Position numbers and translations under genes: made by a program | In this document: one piece after another, positions 39,703 to 49,662 of the stretch | Layout of the letters: every line of letters begins with the position of its first letter | How positions within the stretch are numbered: position 1 is the first letter of the stretch | Assembly: GCA_905221605.1 (NCBI GenBank) | Contig: CAJNDS010000487.1 | Location: 71,304 to 128,340, forward strand | Source of the DNA: Symbiodinium natans | Lineage: Eukaryota > Sar > Dinophyceae > Suessiales > Symbiodiniaceae | DNA length: 57,037 nucleotides | Reading direction: 5' to 3' | The notes under the pieces: model-generated | Seen by the model: only the letters and a program-made list of their open reading frames with translations | Databases searched by the model: none | What the model was told of the DNA's origin: nothing

Positions 39703-39910
39703 GGGGGCTAAAGGGCCCCTAAGTGCAGCAGCCGTGCACATTTTTGTTTTTCCTTCTCTTTTGTGCCTCTCAGGATGCTGCCCACATGTCCGGGGGCTGC
39801 CTGGTCCCCAGACCGGGACGCTCTGGGCTGGCTGCTGCTTGGCTTTCCCACGGCGGAAGGGCCCTGGCCCCAGGCGCGCAGGGAGCGCACAACGTTTTTT
39901 TTTTTTGCAG

Positions 39911-40090
39911 GGTTTCGCTTCAGAGGGCAGGCGGCAAACATGCCAGGCTCATCTGGAAGAGAGCTGGCTGGCAAGGGTGCGTAACGTTTCCGAGAACGAT
40001 CTCTATGAAGCAGCAGCCGAGCTGCGATTGTCGAGATTGGTGCCTTGCCTGAGAGAGGCTGTCCAAGAGACGGATCACATAGAATGGGAG
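39911..40090 (+). CDS. Internal exon, BTB-like helix pair
   Basis: A T10 acceptor tract (TTTTTTTTTTGCAG) and a GTGGCC donor enclose 60 codons: GFASEGRRQTCQAHLEESWL, ARVRNVSENDLYEAAAELRL, SRLVPCLREAVQETDHIEWE. NDLYEAAAELRLSRLVPCLR resembles the helical end of BTB/POZ domains (xxLLxxAxxLxxxxLvxxCe). This is suggestive only. Two other frames are open but less natural. Confidence 0.5.
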
Positions 40091-40170
40091 GTGGCCAGGT
40101 AGCCTCATGTTGCATAGAAGATACATGGCGGCAACGTTTGCCCACAAGATGGTTCTAAAAAAGCGGAAAA

Positions 40171-40680
40171 ATGCTTCTCAGGAACGGTGCGACTCTGTCG
40201 CCGAGGAGAAGGGAGCTATGTGTTGCTCGCGCTATGTCGTTGGGCAGTCTGGCATGTAGCAGAGTGCGTGCAGTTGGAGAGATTTTTTCGCAGGAGCTGG
40301 TCCAAGCCGTGCGGTCTGTTCGCAACAGCCCGATGCAGGAAAGGGGTATGGGCTGCCTGAGCTGCCTCCTTAAAAACTTGTTGCATGCTGCCCAGGGTGT
40401 GGAGCCACTTCAGGTTGCAATGGACCGAAGCCCAGCTGATCTGAACTTGATGCGTCGAGAGAGAGAAGCGCGAGTACGTGCCGTAGGCTTGGATTCACTG
40501 TGCCCGGCTCTGGAAGCGGAGTATTCAGGCAGAGGGTACCTTGGGCTCCGATCCCACAAATTTGAATGGGGCACTGACCGAGCCAGGCAGAGGCTGAGGT
40601 TCAGGACACGGTGCAGCGGCTTCTCATGCAGGGCTTGTCCCAGGCGCGAACACTCTGGGAACACTGGGAACCCTGAATAG
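40171..40680 (+). CDS. Candidate long coding stretch, 169 codons
   Basis: The ATG frame (MLLRNGATLSPRRRELCVAR ... ELVQAVRSVRNSPMQERGMG ... MDRSPADLNLMRREREARVR) stays open to a TAG. The start may really be an acceptor (TTCTCAG at 40178). The first two thirds look protein-like; the end (after 40560) is doubtful. Continues the ankyrin/BTB-like gene by position. Confidence 0.45.
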   Translation: MLLRNGATLSPRRRELCVARAMSLGSLACSRVRAVGEIFSQELVQAVRSVRNSPMQERGMGCLSCLLKNLLHAAQGVEPLQVAMDRSPADLNLMRREREARVRAVGLDSLCPALEAEYSGRGYLGLRSHKFEWGTDRARQRLRFRTRCSGFSCRACPRREHSGNTGNPE

Positions 40681-40689
40681 CCTTAACCT

Positions 40690-41128
40690 CCGCTGTCCCA
40701 GAAATATTGCGGGTCGAACGGCCTGGCTTGGCAGGCCGTGAGCTCACGGCTGATCTTCCGGTGTCGGAGGGCCGAGAGCCCCCGACTCAGAGCGCAAGTT
40801 GCGAAGCTTCGAAGCTTCGGAGCCCTGTCTCACTCCTGTGATATCCCCATTTAGCAATGGCTTTGAACGGGTCCCCCCATGTCCGCATATCCGTCGCCGT
40901 TCTCAGCTTCCTTCTGAGCCCAGGCTACAGAGAAGCCTGGCAAAAGGCGCTGGCCGCTTGGCCTCGGGCGCTCCTCGGTCTGCACTTTGACTGCCATGCA
41001 GAGGCTGAGAGTGGCTGAGAGTGGTCGAGTCGATGGGGGTTTGAGCGTCTGGCTCCTTGAGGTCTTGGGATGTTCTTGGATGTTGAGCATGTGAGTTCGA
41101 GTTTCATGGTGTCGGATGCTGTCTATCG
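40690..41128. other. Unassigned
   Basis: No exon with good borders. Confidence 0.35.
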
Positions 41129-41356
41129 TTGAACCCTCCGGAGAATCTCGCGCACGTCATGGCAGAGACGAGCCTGCGGCGCAACAAAATGAAAAACGAG
41201 AGCAACTCAGAACGCAATAGCAGCGAGAAAGCAACACAAGCAACAACCACACATAGTCAGCTTTCACGTCTGGCTGCTTATTTTTTCACTCCATGTTGTA
41301 GACCGTTGAAACCAGGAAGCAGGAGCAGATCCGAGTGCATGGTGTGTGCAGAATAG
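41129..41356 (+). CDS. Weak candidate
   Basis: The frame reads ENLAHVMAETSLRRNKMKNE, then a Ser/Thr-rich stretch and CRPLKPGSRSRSECMVCAE. No motif. Confidence 0.25.
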   Translation: MNPPENLAHVMAETSLRRNKMKNESNSERNSSEKATQATTTHSQLSRLAAYFFTPCCRPLKPGSRSRSECMVCAE

Positions 41357-41714
41357 GCACAGCACACAAAGCGCAGGAAACATTCATTCTCTCAACCCGG
41401 AAGAAGTAGATGGCAAAGGCGAGAAAGGCAATGCAAACAGGAACACACCACGGATGGGGGGCCAGGGAGGGGCTGAAAGGCTGAAAGTTTTTAAGCTTTA
41501 AGCCACCCTGACACGAGCCTCAGCCCCGAGCGGCGCGAGCGCTGAGGCCCGAGTGCCGCCTTCCTGGCCTGCTTGTCTGGGACCTCCTCGCTGGCGGCCC
41601 AGGGCGTCAAAAGTTGCAGGATGCTTTCCCATGGCATTGATCCAGTTTCTGAACGACATCCCGCTGTAGGATACAACCCGGCACAGTGTGGTTCGCAAAG
41701 CCTGCGGCGCCGTG

Positions 41715-41923
41715 TACACTGCAAACTTGAGTGCCGCACACTAAAGAGGCTCCCAGAGACCGAGGTCACTGAGGTTGCCATGCCCACGGCCACTGACCTC
41801 CGCAGCGCCCACGACGCTCTGCCCGGAACCCGGCATATCGCGGGGCTTCTTGTTCTTGCTCTTGACTCCTATGACTTTCTGCTCCAAGAAGAGCCTTCGT
41901 TAGTGCCTCTCATTGTCACTTAA
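41715..41923 (+). CDS. Probable terminal exon
   Basis: The frame ends AMPTATDLRSAHDALPGTRH, then IAGLLVLALDSYDFLLQEEP and SLVPLIVT before a TAA. Convincing helical C-terminus; upstream edge unknown. Confidence 0.4.
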
Positions 41924-42268
41924 GGAATCGCTTGGTTTGGTCTTCGCATGGGGCGGAGGTCCTGTGGACAGCCAACAGCTTCGACATCGACCCTTGCCTG
42001 AGATTAGAGCACGCTTTCCTTGAACCCACAGCCTTTTCAACCACAAAAGGTGGTGCATCTTGAGTCGAAAGGGAAAGGGAAGAACCGGGATTCGCTGGCT
42101 TATAAAACGAAATGACCCTCTCAGGCAAACAGCAACGTGGACAACTTCTTTGGTGGCTGCCTTAGGGTCCGGGGCTCGGAGTGCTACAATGGGAGGAATA
42201 AGGCTGTGGACGTAGGTGTCAAGGAGCCCCCTGAAGGTTGAAGGCATAGGGTGCCCCTTCAGGGAAAG

Positions 42269-42286
42269 AGTGTGGGGGGGGGGGGT
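42269..42286. repeat. Poly-G run
   Basis: G-rich run (TGTGGGGGGGGGGGG); a C16-17 run follows at 42801-42816. Confidence 0.75.
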
Positions 42287-42526
42287 TCAGAATCCTGAGC
42301 AGAATTCAAGGCCACTGGCTCGGGTGAAAGATGCACCGAAGCCCTGCTAGAAACCGCGTCTCCAACTCTTGCGGCGGCCATGAAGACACCAGATGACACA
42401 CGATTCAGGAAGTCTTGAAGTTGAGAACCCGCCACGGCCCGGTTCTCGTTGAGGTCCGCCGCGGCCCTACACCTTCACGAGCATCCATGCCACCAGCGCC
42501 CCGCTTTCTCCGCTTTCTGGTGAGGT

Positions 42527-42721
42527 TTGTCCCTGAGTTCCGACCGGAAACGTGCCTCTGCTCTTGAAGCTCTTCGAGACCTACTGTTGGTGACCCAGTA
42601 CCAGTTCCTACCCGTGCACGACCACTGCTCCATGGCACAGGCTAGAAAACGTGCGGTGTCCTTCTGTCCGGCATGCAAGTGCGTACTGTCAGGCCGTGTA
42701 CTGTGTACTCAGACACAATGA
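42527..42721 (+). CDS. Candidate exon
   Basis: The frame reads DRKRASALEALRDLLLVTQY, then QFLPVHDHCSMAQARKRAVS. Helical first half; Cys-rich end (CPACKCVLSGRVLC) resembles a metal knuckle but may be chance. Confidence 0.3.
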   Translation: MSLSSDRKRASALEALRDLLLVTQYQFLPVHDHCSMAQARKRAVSFCPACKCVLSGRVLCTQTQ

Positions 42722-42984
42722 CGATGGGTATGCCTTCCCAGAGAAGTTGACTCATATGAGTCGTCAGTCGGTTATCAAACCGCTACCCGGTGTAGGGCAC
42801 CCCCCCCCCCCCCCCCGTGTTGTTCGCAATAGACCGGAAAGGGTTCCTTGGAGTTCTGCTCTCCTTTGCGGGGCCCTCAAAATTGGATTCTCAAGTGGGT
42901 TCTTGCTCTCTTCGAGGCAGGGCCGCTTCGAGGTTCCTGCGCGTCGGCCCCTATGGGCCCCCCGCTCAGAACAAGATGCGCAAC

Positions 42985-43100
42985 TTATACTCTATATATC
43001 TATATATCTATCTATATATATATATATATATGGTAGCATATATATATATATACATCCATCCATACATCCATCCATCCATACATACATACATAAAAGAGTG
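42985..43100. repeat. (TA)n and (CATC)n microsatellite island
   Basis: TATATATCTATATATC units, long (AT)n, then CATCCATCCATAC units, followed by AT-rich sequence to 43230. Open frames here are explained by the repeat. Confidence 0.9.
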
Positions 43101-43230
43101 TATCTTTATATGCAACTAGGTTCCTTTTATCAATGTTGTTGTCTTGTTCTATTTCTTCATTTACATGTATACCTCAGATTATGTATTTTTCAGCAAGAAT
43201 CTGTTTACACAAGCATTAACATAATCTAAG

Positions 43231-43393
43231 CTTGAATGCTTGCAACGACCCTGTGAACAAGTTCAACATCCCTCAAGTCCCGAAGGGTTTCAACCCCTCA
43301 GATCCCATGGAGGCGCGGCTCCTCCGCCTGGTGCTCGACCTCCGTGGAAAGGGCAAGGCCGCCATGGAGGCCAGAGTCCCTTTGGCAGTCTGA
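43231..43393 (+). CDS. Probable exon (FNIPQVPKGF)
   Basis: The frame reads NACNDPVNKFNIPQVPKGFN, then PSDPMEARLLRLVLDLRGKG and KAAMEARVPLAV, TGA at 43391. The stretch EARLLRLVLDLRGKGKAAME is a strong amphipathic helix. No ATG is needed; an AG at 43229-43230 precedes it. Confidence 0.55.
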
Positions 43394-43915
43394 CATGCAG
43401 ATACCATATCCTGTGTACGAACTTGTACGGACAAAAAAGCTTCGGATAGACAAAAGTCCTTAATGCAACTTGATCTCAGAGGAGACAGAATCGGGCCGGA
43501 GCTTCGGATAGGCGTCTTGCTTCCTGCTGAATGCATTTGGAGACTGAGTCGAGCCAGGCAGCGCAGGGCAGCGCACGTGAGGCCAGGCGTGTCGATTGAA
43601 AGGAAAGAGCAGCTGATACCGAAATCAGATGACATCACTCTCCTCCCCTCGTTTCGAGGCACTTCGGGACCCAGCCTTTGCGGCCTACGCCGGCCAGCCC
43701 CTTCTGAAGCAACTGCAGGCTCCTGCAAAGGGGCTGAAGTATCTAGGGCTTAGGCGGAAGGGAAGCCGGCATCGATACTTGACGTGACTTCATTCGGATT
43801 TGCCTTTGGTGTTTAAGAAAACGTTGGGACGCAGTTGACATTGCTTGGGTTATTACCGGGGTTACCATCGGGGTTACATGGGCCATGGGTGTTTGAAATT
43901 CATACGGCGGCTTAG

Positions 43916-43973
43916 AACACCCGCAGGAGCTCTCGCAGCAGCTCAGGAGGATCAAGGACGAGGCCTGGGACAG
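43916..43973 (+). CDS. Short exon with consensus donor
   Basis: Ends at CAG|GTGAGT. Preferred reading HPQELSQQLRRIKDEAWD; a second frame (AGALAAAQEDQGRGLGQ) would join in phase to the next exon. Confidence 0.5.
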
Positions 43974-44088
43974 GTGAGTTAGGATGTACTTCATCTCGGT
44001 GCCATTGATCACAGCTAGGCTTTGTGTAAAGAACTCTGCACAGCCCTAGATGCCCAGTTGCTTGTTCCGAGCTTCTTCGGGCGCACAG

Positions 44089-44175
44089 AAGGAGCGGGCC
44101 ATGGAAGAGGGTGCGGAGGCGTTGCACGAGCGAGCAGCGAGGGCCTCACCCCATCTTCAGCGCTTCTGCTCCAAG
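44089..44175 (+). CDS. Helical exon
   Basis: After GGGCGCACAG the frame reads KERAMEEGAEALHERAARAS, then PHLQRFCSKHRET. Alanine/glutamate-rich helix. Donor not settled. Confidence 0.45.
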
Positions 44176-44226
44176 CACCGGGAGACTGGCGAAACAGGAT
44201 GCTGTTACCTCGCCAAAACCTCCCAG

Positions 44227-44347
44227 GTCTGCCCAAGGGTGCTTCAGTGCCCAGGCTTTGGCAGAGAAGTTCTTGCACCGCCTGGCGTCTGCGGGGGCTT
44301 TCCAGACTGGCCTCACGCCCAGGCCGATGGGGGTACCCATGCCATGA
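44227..44347 (+). CDS. Probable terminal exon
   Basis: After CCAAAACCTCCCAG the frame reads SAQGCFSAQALAEKFLHRLA, then SAGAFQTGLTPRPMGVPMP and TGA. It follows the two helical exons above on the same strand. Confidence 0.5.
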
Positions 44348-44914
44348 AATTTCAATCATAGCCATCGCCAAGTTTCTCGGCCTTCACAGAGTGCGGCCCG
44401 TATATATCTCTTATCTACGGCAGAACGGACTCCTAGGCTTGATGCGTGTTCGCGCGTGGGCTGAAGAAGGTATTTCCAAGCAGTATTTTCTTGTAGTTCT
44501 GCTCTGCAGGTGAACCCCATGAAGGGAATGCAAGTACCAGCATCCTGTCCTAACCCAAACAAGACCCCTAGACGGCCCTGTGTCAGCCCAGAGCTCTCAA
44601 CAACGCAGAGTGTTTCGAGTGTTGCCTTCTCTTCAGGTCTTGGGGCTGAGGATTTGGGCGTCAAGTCACCAGCACATTTTGGACTTTAGTGTTTCTTGTC
44701 TTTGACATTTGGGAATTGGGGGGGGCTGTCTTGGGTTTCTATTGGTCGCCCGAAGATCACAGAGTTTGGCGCCAGGGCTGTGGAAGAAAGTCCCAGGAGC
44801 GCAGTCACGGCCTGGTTCCCAGCCATAGCGACAGTAGCTGTAAACAATTTGAGGCTTCTGGTAGTTGTCTGACTCGTGAGCATACCGAGCTGGAGTACAG
44901 TGCCTTGCGCCGAG

Positions 44915-45034
44915 GATGATGAGCCGGCTGCAGACTTTGAGGGCAGCCTGCTTCAGAAGTACCTGGCGTCCCAGGCCCTGCGGCGAATCCCAGACAGCAC
45001 GTCATCACATGCGGAGGCGGCGATCGACTGCTAA
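44915..45034 (+). CDS. Probable terminal exon, acidic
   Basis: After CTTGCGCCGAG the frame reads DDEPAADFEGSLLQKYLASQ, then ALRRIPDSTSSHAEAAIDC and TAA. Good composition; unrecognised. Confidence 0.55.
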   Translation, partial: DDEPAADFEGSLLQKYLASQALRRIPDSTSSHAEAAIDC

Positions 45035-45067
45035 GACGTCCTAAGACACTTCGAGCGCTGCTCTCCA

Positions 45068-45422
45068 GGCGCTACCTGCGGCGCCTATGTTCGAATGGAA
45101 CGTCGCCGCATTGGCAGCGGGCCTGGCTCCAGTCCTACGTGCAGCCCTAAATGCCCCAATCCCCACGTGGGCCAAACTGCTACCACTTGCTACCACTCTC
45201 AGGCCAGAGATCGCGTGCAGGCCTGGTTCGCTGCAAGCCCTTTCTCAGTGTGTCAAGTACATGAACCGGATAATGGTAACGAAGCCATTGGAAAATCAGG
45301 GGCAGGTGCCACAAGCAGGGATCTTCTCAGTGCGATGTAGTGCAAGGCCCTCCATGAACAAGTCTCAAGTCCCAGCCTACCCTGGCCGAAAGGCTCTCAA
45401 GGGCCAGCTGCGCGCCAACTAG
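45068..45422 (+). CDS. Candidate, frame unresolved
   Basis: A strong acceptor (GCGCTGCTCTCCAG, 45068) opens two readings: RYLRRLCSNGTSPHWQRAWL, ending at GTGCAG, or FEWNVAALAAGLAPVLRAAL, continuing 111 codons. The second is hydrophobic at the start and basic at the end. Confidence 0.35.
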
Positions 45423-46260
45423 CGGATGACAAAGAAACCAGTTGCCGACTTCCGTGGGCTCCAAAGAGAGCCATTGTCGAAAACGATGCCTCCTATGGAG
45501 GCTCGGGCCTTCGTGCCAGTGTTTCGGTGCGAGCCAAAAAGGTCCGATGTATCATCGTCCTTCAGGTTTCCTGGACCAGAAGGCATCCCAAGGGTCATGA
45601 GGTGCTTGTGACCAGCAATTCTGATTTTGGTTCGGAGCAAGTTGTGAGTCCAAGTCTCGAAGCTCGCACATTGCTCAAGCCTTGCTGCAGCCAGCAGAAG
45701 ACCATGATAATTACAGACAGCGGTCCTTCGACCTGCGCTCGAAGACCACAAACTCAAGACCCCACCACCAGAGCTTACTAGCTGCTATTTAGCTTTGAAG
45801 CTGCATATGGCCAGGACGCAGCTCAAGCCCCTGTGTTGCTTTGCCTTTCGTCTACACATCACCTGCGTGGTTCAAGTTTTAAAGGGGTGCTGATCGTTCG
45901 TAGAGGCACGCCGGCCTGCTGGCCTCGCCTGTTCAATCAGCGTGTTGTGCAGTGCTTCTGCCTTGGCCATGCTGGGTGCAGTGGGGCCGGAGAGCCATCT
46001 CCGGCGCCTCGTCTGCAACTTTCACAGTTCAGTTGGTTCTTGCTTTTCGCGCATCCTCCTTCCTGAACGCCATCGGAGTCTGCTCTGCCAGGCTCTGGCC
46101 AGAGCAACCGGCCGAAGAGTGCTGCAGGTGCCGCCACATGGAGGTGCCAACTGTGACTCTGTGACTGAGATTTGGGTCATGTGAGGTCTGTCCGGGATGT
46201 GCCCCTGGAGGAGAGGACCACGCCAAGGCGCCCGGCCCAGCAGCCACGAAGCCATGAAAC
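45423..46260. other. Unassigned, several rival frames
   Basis: A 112-codon - frame (45419-45757) and + frames (45426-45781, 45942-46184) compete. In the last, RSLLCQALARATGRRVLQVP is helix-like. Confidence 0.3.
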
Positions 46261-46261
46261 C

Positions 46262-46340
46262 ATGCCAATGGGACGCCTATCACTGAGTGTTCTGTTGGCT
46301 GCCATGGTGCATGCCGTGATGTCCCACGCTTCGCGCCTTT
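46262..46340 (+). CDS. Start exon with probable signal peptide
   Basis: An ATG opens MPMGRLSLSVLLAAMVHAVM, then SHASRLF: one basic residue, a hydrophobic core and an Ala-x-Ala-like end, typical of a secretory signal. The frame stays open to 46900 but soon enters repeats (46341-46460) and a G-rich tract, so a donor is expected early. Confidence 0.4.
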
Positions 46341-46460
46341 TTCTGGGGTTGGGCACATTTTCTGGCAATACTCTGGGGTTGGGCACCGCAGGGTTTTGTG
46401 GGATGCTCTTAAGTCTGGGAAATCCAGGCATTCTTCGGGGATGCTCTGGGGGTTGGGCAC
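46341..46460 (+). repeat. Three spaced copies of CTCTGGGGTTGGGCAC
   Basis: Copies at 46341-46356, 46371-46386 and 46444-46460 (the last with one extra G, the first with a T at the start). Confidence 0.75.
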
Positions 46461-46636
46461 TCCAGTCAATGTTCGGTCGATGCAGTTCTCCTGTCGGTTC
46501 TCGCGCAACTGCACTAGCTTTCGTTCCCAGCCCATTCCTCGCAGTTTTTCATAGAACACTGAAAGCTCTCAACGAGAGTCTCTGGTTTCGGCCCCGGCCC
46601 CTGCAGTGTGCGGACCCTTGCAGTCTCCAGCAGCGG

Positions 46637-46702
46637 GGGGGTGGGGGGGGGTGGGGGGGCGGGGCTGGTGGGGGGCGGGGGTGGTGGGGGTGGTGGGGGT
46701 GC
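46637..46702. repeat. G-rich GGGT/GGGGC tract
   Basis: About 66 bases of G with sparse T/C, a strong G-quadruplex candidate. Open frames across it are artefacts. Confidence 0.85.
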
Positions 46703-47092
46703 AGAAGCAGCTTGGTAGCACAGTCTGGTCTACTCAAGCCTTGTCGAGCTGCTGGAGTTGGGACGGCTTGCGCCATGTCGCCATGTGAAGCGGTGTGGTA
46801 TAATGGTCCCAAACCCCCACCCCCCTCCCCCTCACCACTCTCCCCCCCAACAGTCGCTTATAAGCGAAGCAAACGACAAGGTATCCAATCAAAATATTGA
46901 CAGCAAGACACTCTTCCAAGCCTTGAGACATGCAAAAGCGAAGTAAACACCGAATACATCAAACCCTGCTACATACACAGACTTAACATACCGAAGAAAA
47001 GTCTTAGATCCGAGAAGCCCTTCAAACCACGATAAACAGCAATAAATATTCCTGACACGGCACACCATTCTGCTATTGTCATTCAGATTAAC

Positions 47093-47227
47093 ATGCGTAC
47101 GCTTATTTTACTGTTGCTCTTACTCTTGCTCTTGCTCTTACTTTCCCTTTTTCCGATTATGCTTCTTTTCTTGTTCCTTAACTTGTTATTCTTCCTGTTC
47201 GTTCGTTTCTGCTTCACAACCCGTTAA
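47093..47227 (+). CDS. Hydrophobic micro-ORF in a CTT-rich tract
   Basis: ATG to TAA encodes 44 residues, nearly all Leu/Phe (MRTLILLLLLLLLLLLLSLF and so on). The DNA is a simple CTCTTG/CTCTTA repeat, so the peptide may be an accident of composition. Confidence 0.15.
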   Translation: MRTLILLLLLLLLLLLLSLFPIMLLFLFLNLLFFLFVRFCFTTR

Positions 47228-47357
47228 CCATTGCTGTTTTTTGCTCGTCCATTATGAGCACTCGTATCATGCAATTTAACGTGCTCGGAATGCAGCCAGC
47301 CCACATAGTATTCGCTAGCTAGTATACACATATGGTTTCTCTCCCTGACAGGTCTGA

Positions 47358-47675
47358 TTTGGTAGCATCACTTTTCCGGATCACCTCGAACCTAGCATAG
47401 GGCTTGACCTGAGGCGAAGTCGCAGAAGTGGCCAGAGCACCCCGAGCACTGTGGATACGCAAGGGTCGCGTCGGCAGAGCATCGCTGATAGTGTGGAATC
47501 GCAGATGGAAGACGCAACCACACCTTGCATCATGAAGTCGCAGCACGACACTGAGATGCCAAGCATGCCGCCCGGTTGCAAACATGTTCTGTTGAAATTC
47601 TGTTGCAGGACATGCACACGCGCGTACGTGTGCAACTTGGGTATGACGGTAGCGGCCGATATGGCTTGCCCCTGA
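47358..47675 (+). CDS. Ser-rich exon of the 47.4-48.6 kb gene
   Basis: A 105-codon frame needing no ATG reads HLEPSIGLDLRRSRRSGQST, PSTVDTQGSRRQSIADSVES, QMEDATTPCIMKSQHDTEMP and on. RRSRRSGQST and GSRRQSIADS resemble basophilic kinase sites in a disordered region (inference). The exon probably starts at an AG near 47351 or 47365. Confidence 0.5.
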   Translation, partial: FGSITFPDHLEPSIGLDLRRSRRSGQSTPSTVDTQGSRRQSIADSVESQMEDATTPCIMKSQHDTEMPSMPPGCKHVLLKFCCRTCTRAYVCNLGMTVAADMACP

Positions 47676-47839
47676 GGAAGCAGCCTGAGGGAGCTGCGTT
47701 GTTGGCCATGCTGTCGCCGGGCTGCAAAGGTTTTCTTGGAGATGACTCGGCTTGTGCACGTGAACACCATCTGTCGACTCAAGCTTTCTGTCTGCCAATA
47801 GGCAAGTTAGCACATGTTAGCACTGCACAAGATGCTTAG
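47609..47839 (+). CDS. Alternative or following exon
   Basis: After AAATTCTGTTGCAG a second frame reads DMHTRVRVQLGYDGSGRYGL, PLRKQPEGAALLAMLSPGCK and GFLGDDSACAREHHLSTQAF. It overlaps the end of the previous frame, so one of the borders must move. Confidence 0.4.
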   Translation, partial: DMHTRVRVQLGYDGSGRYGLPLRKQPEGAALLAMLSPGCKGFLGDDSACAREHHLSTQAFCLPIGKLAHVSTAQDA

Positions 47840-48029
47840 GTCCAGCTCTGCTCCTTCCAGTTTCGAGCCCGGTGCCAATGTGCGCTTGTGTCTCGGCCAG
47901 CGACGCCATGTGTATGTGAATTCCGCAGGTCTTGAGGGAACCTGGGAAGACCTTTCAAGATCTGCAGGCTGCAACGGAAGTGTGGGTCTCTACGTAGCAG
48001 CTGGGGTGAAAAACTCGCTGGCGAATTGA
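47840..48029 (+). CDS. Weak candidate
   Basis: An open frame reads SSFEPGANVRLCLGQRRHVY, then VNSAGLEGTWEDLSRSAGCN. No clear borders. Confidence 0.25.
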
Positions 48030-48181
48030 GAATCATACTATCAAAAAATGGGTGCTCCTCAAGATTGACTCAAGATGGGTAAATCAAGTTGTCTCTTTGG
48101 GTTCCTGTCTCGGAATGTTAACTGTATGGCTGCAGTATATTCACTAAAGCATATGAATACCATCATCTGAATAGCTCACAG

Positions 48182-48395
48182 ATAATCTTCCTCACATTCG
48201 TCATGTGCTGTTTCGGTCATGGGCGATAGTCGTGCCAGTGGGGTACGAACGACTTGGCAACCCACCCTGCACAAACTTCGCAAAACTCTCGTTCACAGAA
48301 CCAAATGCGCGACTACTTCGCATGTTCGCTTTCGTGCCCCCATGCCTGCCGGCCCTGCAACAGCTAGTGCAGAGAGATCCGTCAGCAAAGCTGAA
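48182..48395 (+). CDS. Penultimate exon, unrecognised gene
   Basis: After ATAGCTCACAG the frame reads NLPHIRHVLFRSWAIVVPVG, YERLGNPPCTNFAKLSFTEP, NARLLRMFAFVPPCLPALQQ, LVQRDPSAKL plus two bases, then a GTATGT donor. Composition is that of a folded domain. A rival frame is Arg/Ala-rich and out of phase with the next exon. Confidence 0.6.
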
Positions 48396-48490
48396 GTATG
48401 TATTTGTTTGTTTTCCACGCCCCTTCATGGGAGCTTCAGATTGCAAAACGCACGGCCAACAGCCGCAATGTGCTAACTTGCCCCTCCCAG

Positions 48491-48623
48491 GTGCTCGCAT
48501 GTGGAGATGGAGTTTCTGTGGCAAGCGCTGCACCAAGCTGAGAGTTGCACCCAACAGTTCAATTCTAAGCCCCTCGGCATGATGCGAAGACTTGCTTCTA
48601 CACTGCGAACTGCTAGGCGTTAA
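48491..48623 (+). CDS. Terminal exon, unrecognised gene
   Basis: A pyrimidine-rich acceptor (TTGCCCCTCCCAG) leads, by completing the split Lys codon AA|G, to CSHVEMEFLWQALHQAESCT, then QQFNSKPLGMMRRLASTLRT, ending TAA at 48621. The intron (48396-48490) is 95 bp GT-AG. Two exons together give about 115 residues. Confidence 0.65.
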
Positions 48624-49160
48624 ATCGCGAGATTCGGAACACCAAGAACCAGCAGAGAGTGGCCTCAAGAGTATGCAAAAGTCTGTAAAGTGTGAAGGCA
48701 TGAGCAGGGCCAAGTATCTGTGCATTGCCAAAAACTGACACCAGCATCTCATTACTTCGTCTAAGCTGGTTTCCTCGTTTGCTAAAGTGACTCAAATGAG
48801 GCGCAGGGGGGGGGGGGGGTAAAAAGGTCAGAAGAAGTTAGCTGACGCTTCATTGCCTCGGGCCTTGACCGGACACGCGAGGGGTTTAGGGTTGAGGATT
48901 TAGGGTTTAGGGTTTAGGGTTGAGGATTGAGAGGGTTTCGATATGCTTAGATCCACACATGTCCCACCCACACCACCCCCCTCCAAGCATTTTGAGACCC
49001 ACCCTACTGGACTGCAAGTGTGTTAGGGGTTGTCGTACCGGAGCCCCGAGTAAGTCCTCCAGAAAGGACTGCCCCTAGGCTTTGTGGAGGTGAGAGGTTG
49101 TGAGTGCATGAGATATCCCGAGGAGCGCCGAGAGCGCTTAGATCAGTGGGTTCTAGGGTC
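48624..49160. other. Unassigned, poly-G and telomere array
   Basis: Holds a G run (48808-48820) and TTTAGGG units at 48893-48921 (with GAGGATT variants). No exon. Confidence 0.5.
48893..48921 (-). repeat. Interstitial telomere array (TTTAGGG, ~4 units)
   Basis: Four units, one degenerate. Confidence 0.85.
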
Positions 49161-49166
49161 GCATAT

Positions 49167-49286
49167 GAGGGCACGTGCCAGAGGCAAGTGGAGCTGGAGA
49201 CCGCAAACAACAAGCTGACAGATCTGGTCGCAAAGCTGGAGCAGGAGCCCCTTTGCTGTGAAGCAGAGGCTGCTGCAGTCTTGTGA
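49167..49286 (+). CDS. Coiled-coil exon, copy A1
   Basis: The frame reads EGTCQRQVELETANNKLTDL, then VAKLEQEPLCCEAEAAAVL and TGA. Leu/Asn heptads (LETANNKLTDLVAKLEQE) indicate a coiled coil. It has a diverged copy at 49772. Confidence 0.55.
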   Translation, partial: EGTCQRQVELETANNKLTDLVAKLEQEPLCCEAEAAAVL

Positions 49287-49401
49287 TGTCCTTGCATCTT
49301 TCTCACCTTTTGAATCTCAGGGTCTACGAAAAAGAACACCTCCATCCTTGGACGTTTGTTGCACTTAACCTGCGTGGGTTCGTTTGCGGTTACGTGGCCC
49401 G

Positions 49402-49647
49402 GCCTTGTACCAGCCGAGGCTTGGCCAGAAAGATGACGAGCTCCTTGGCATCCCTGATGTCCCAGCCTGTACCGTAACTCGCCTCACATTCCCCAAGTTC
49501 AATGGCATGGTTGTTTACAGCACGAAGCCCAGGTTCCGTGCCCTCCAAGAAGAGTTGCACCAAGAGCGTGAGGCATGCAGCGGCGCTCGCTGCAGAATGG
49601 AGAAGCTTCAACACGAGCAGCTCGCCTCACTTGCCCCGACAGCTTGA
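49402..49647 (+). CDS. Exon, copy A2, with coiled-coil end
   Basis: The frame reads LYQPRLGQKDDELLGIPDVP, then FPKFNGMVVYSTKPRFRALQ, EELHQEREACSGARCRMEKL and QHEQLASLAPTA, TGA at 49645. The first half recurs at 50244. Confidence 0.5.
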   Translation, partial: ALYQPRLGQKDDELLGIPDVPACTVTRLTFPKFNGMVVYSTKPRFRALQEELHQEREACSGARCRMEKLQHEQLASLAPTA

Positions 49648-49662
49648 CAATTCATGCAAATG

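Noticed and set aside
46172-46900. 242-codon + ORF
   Set aside because: Half of it crosses repeats and a poly-G tract; only the possible signal-peptide start at 46262 is kept.
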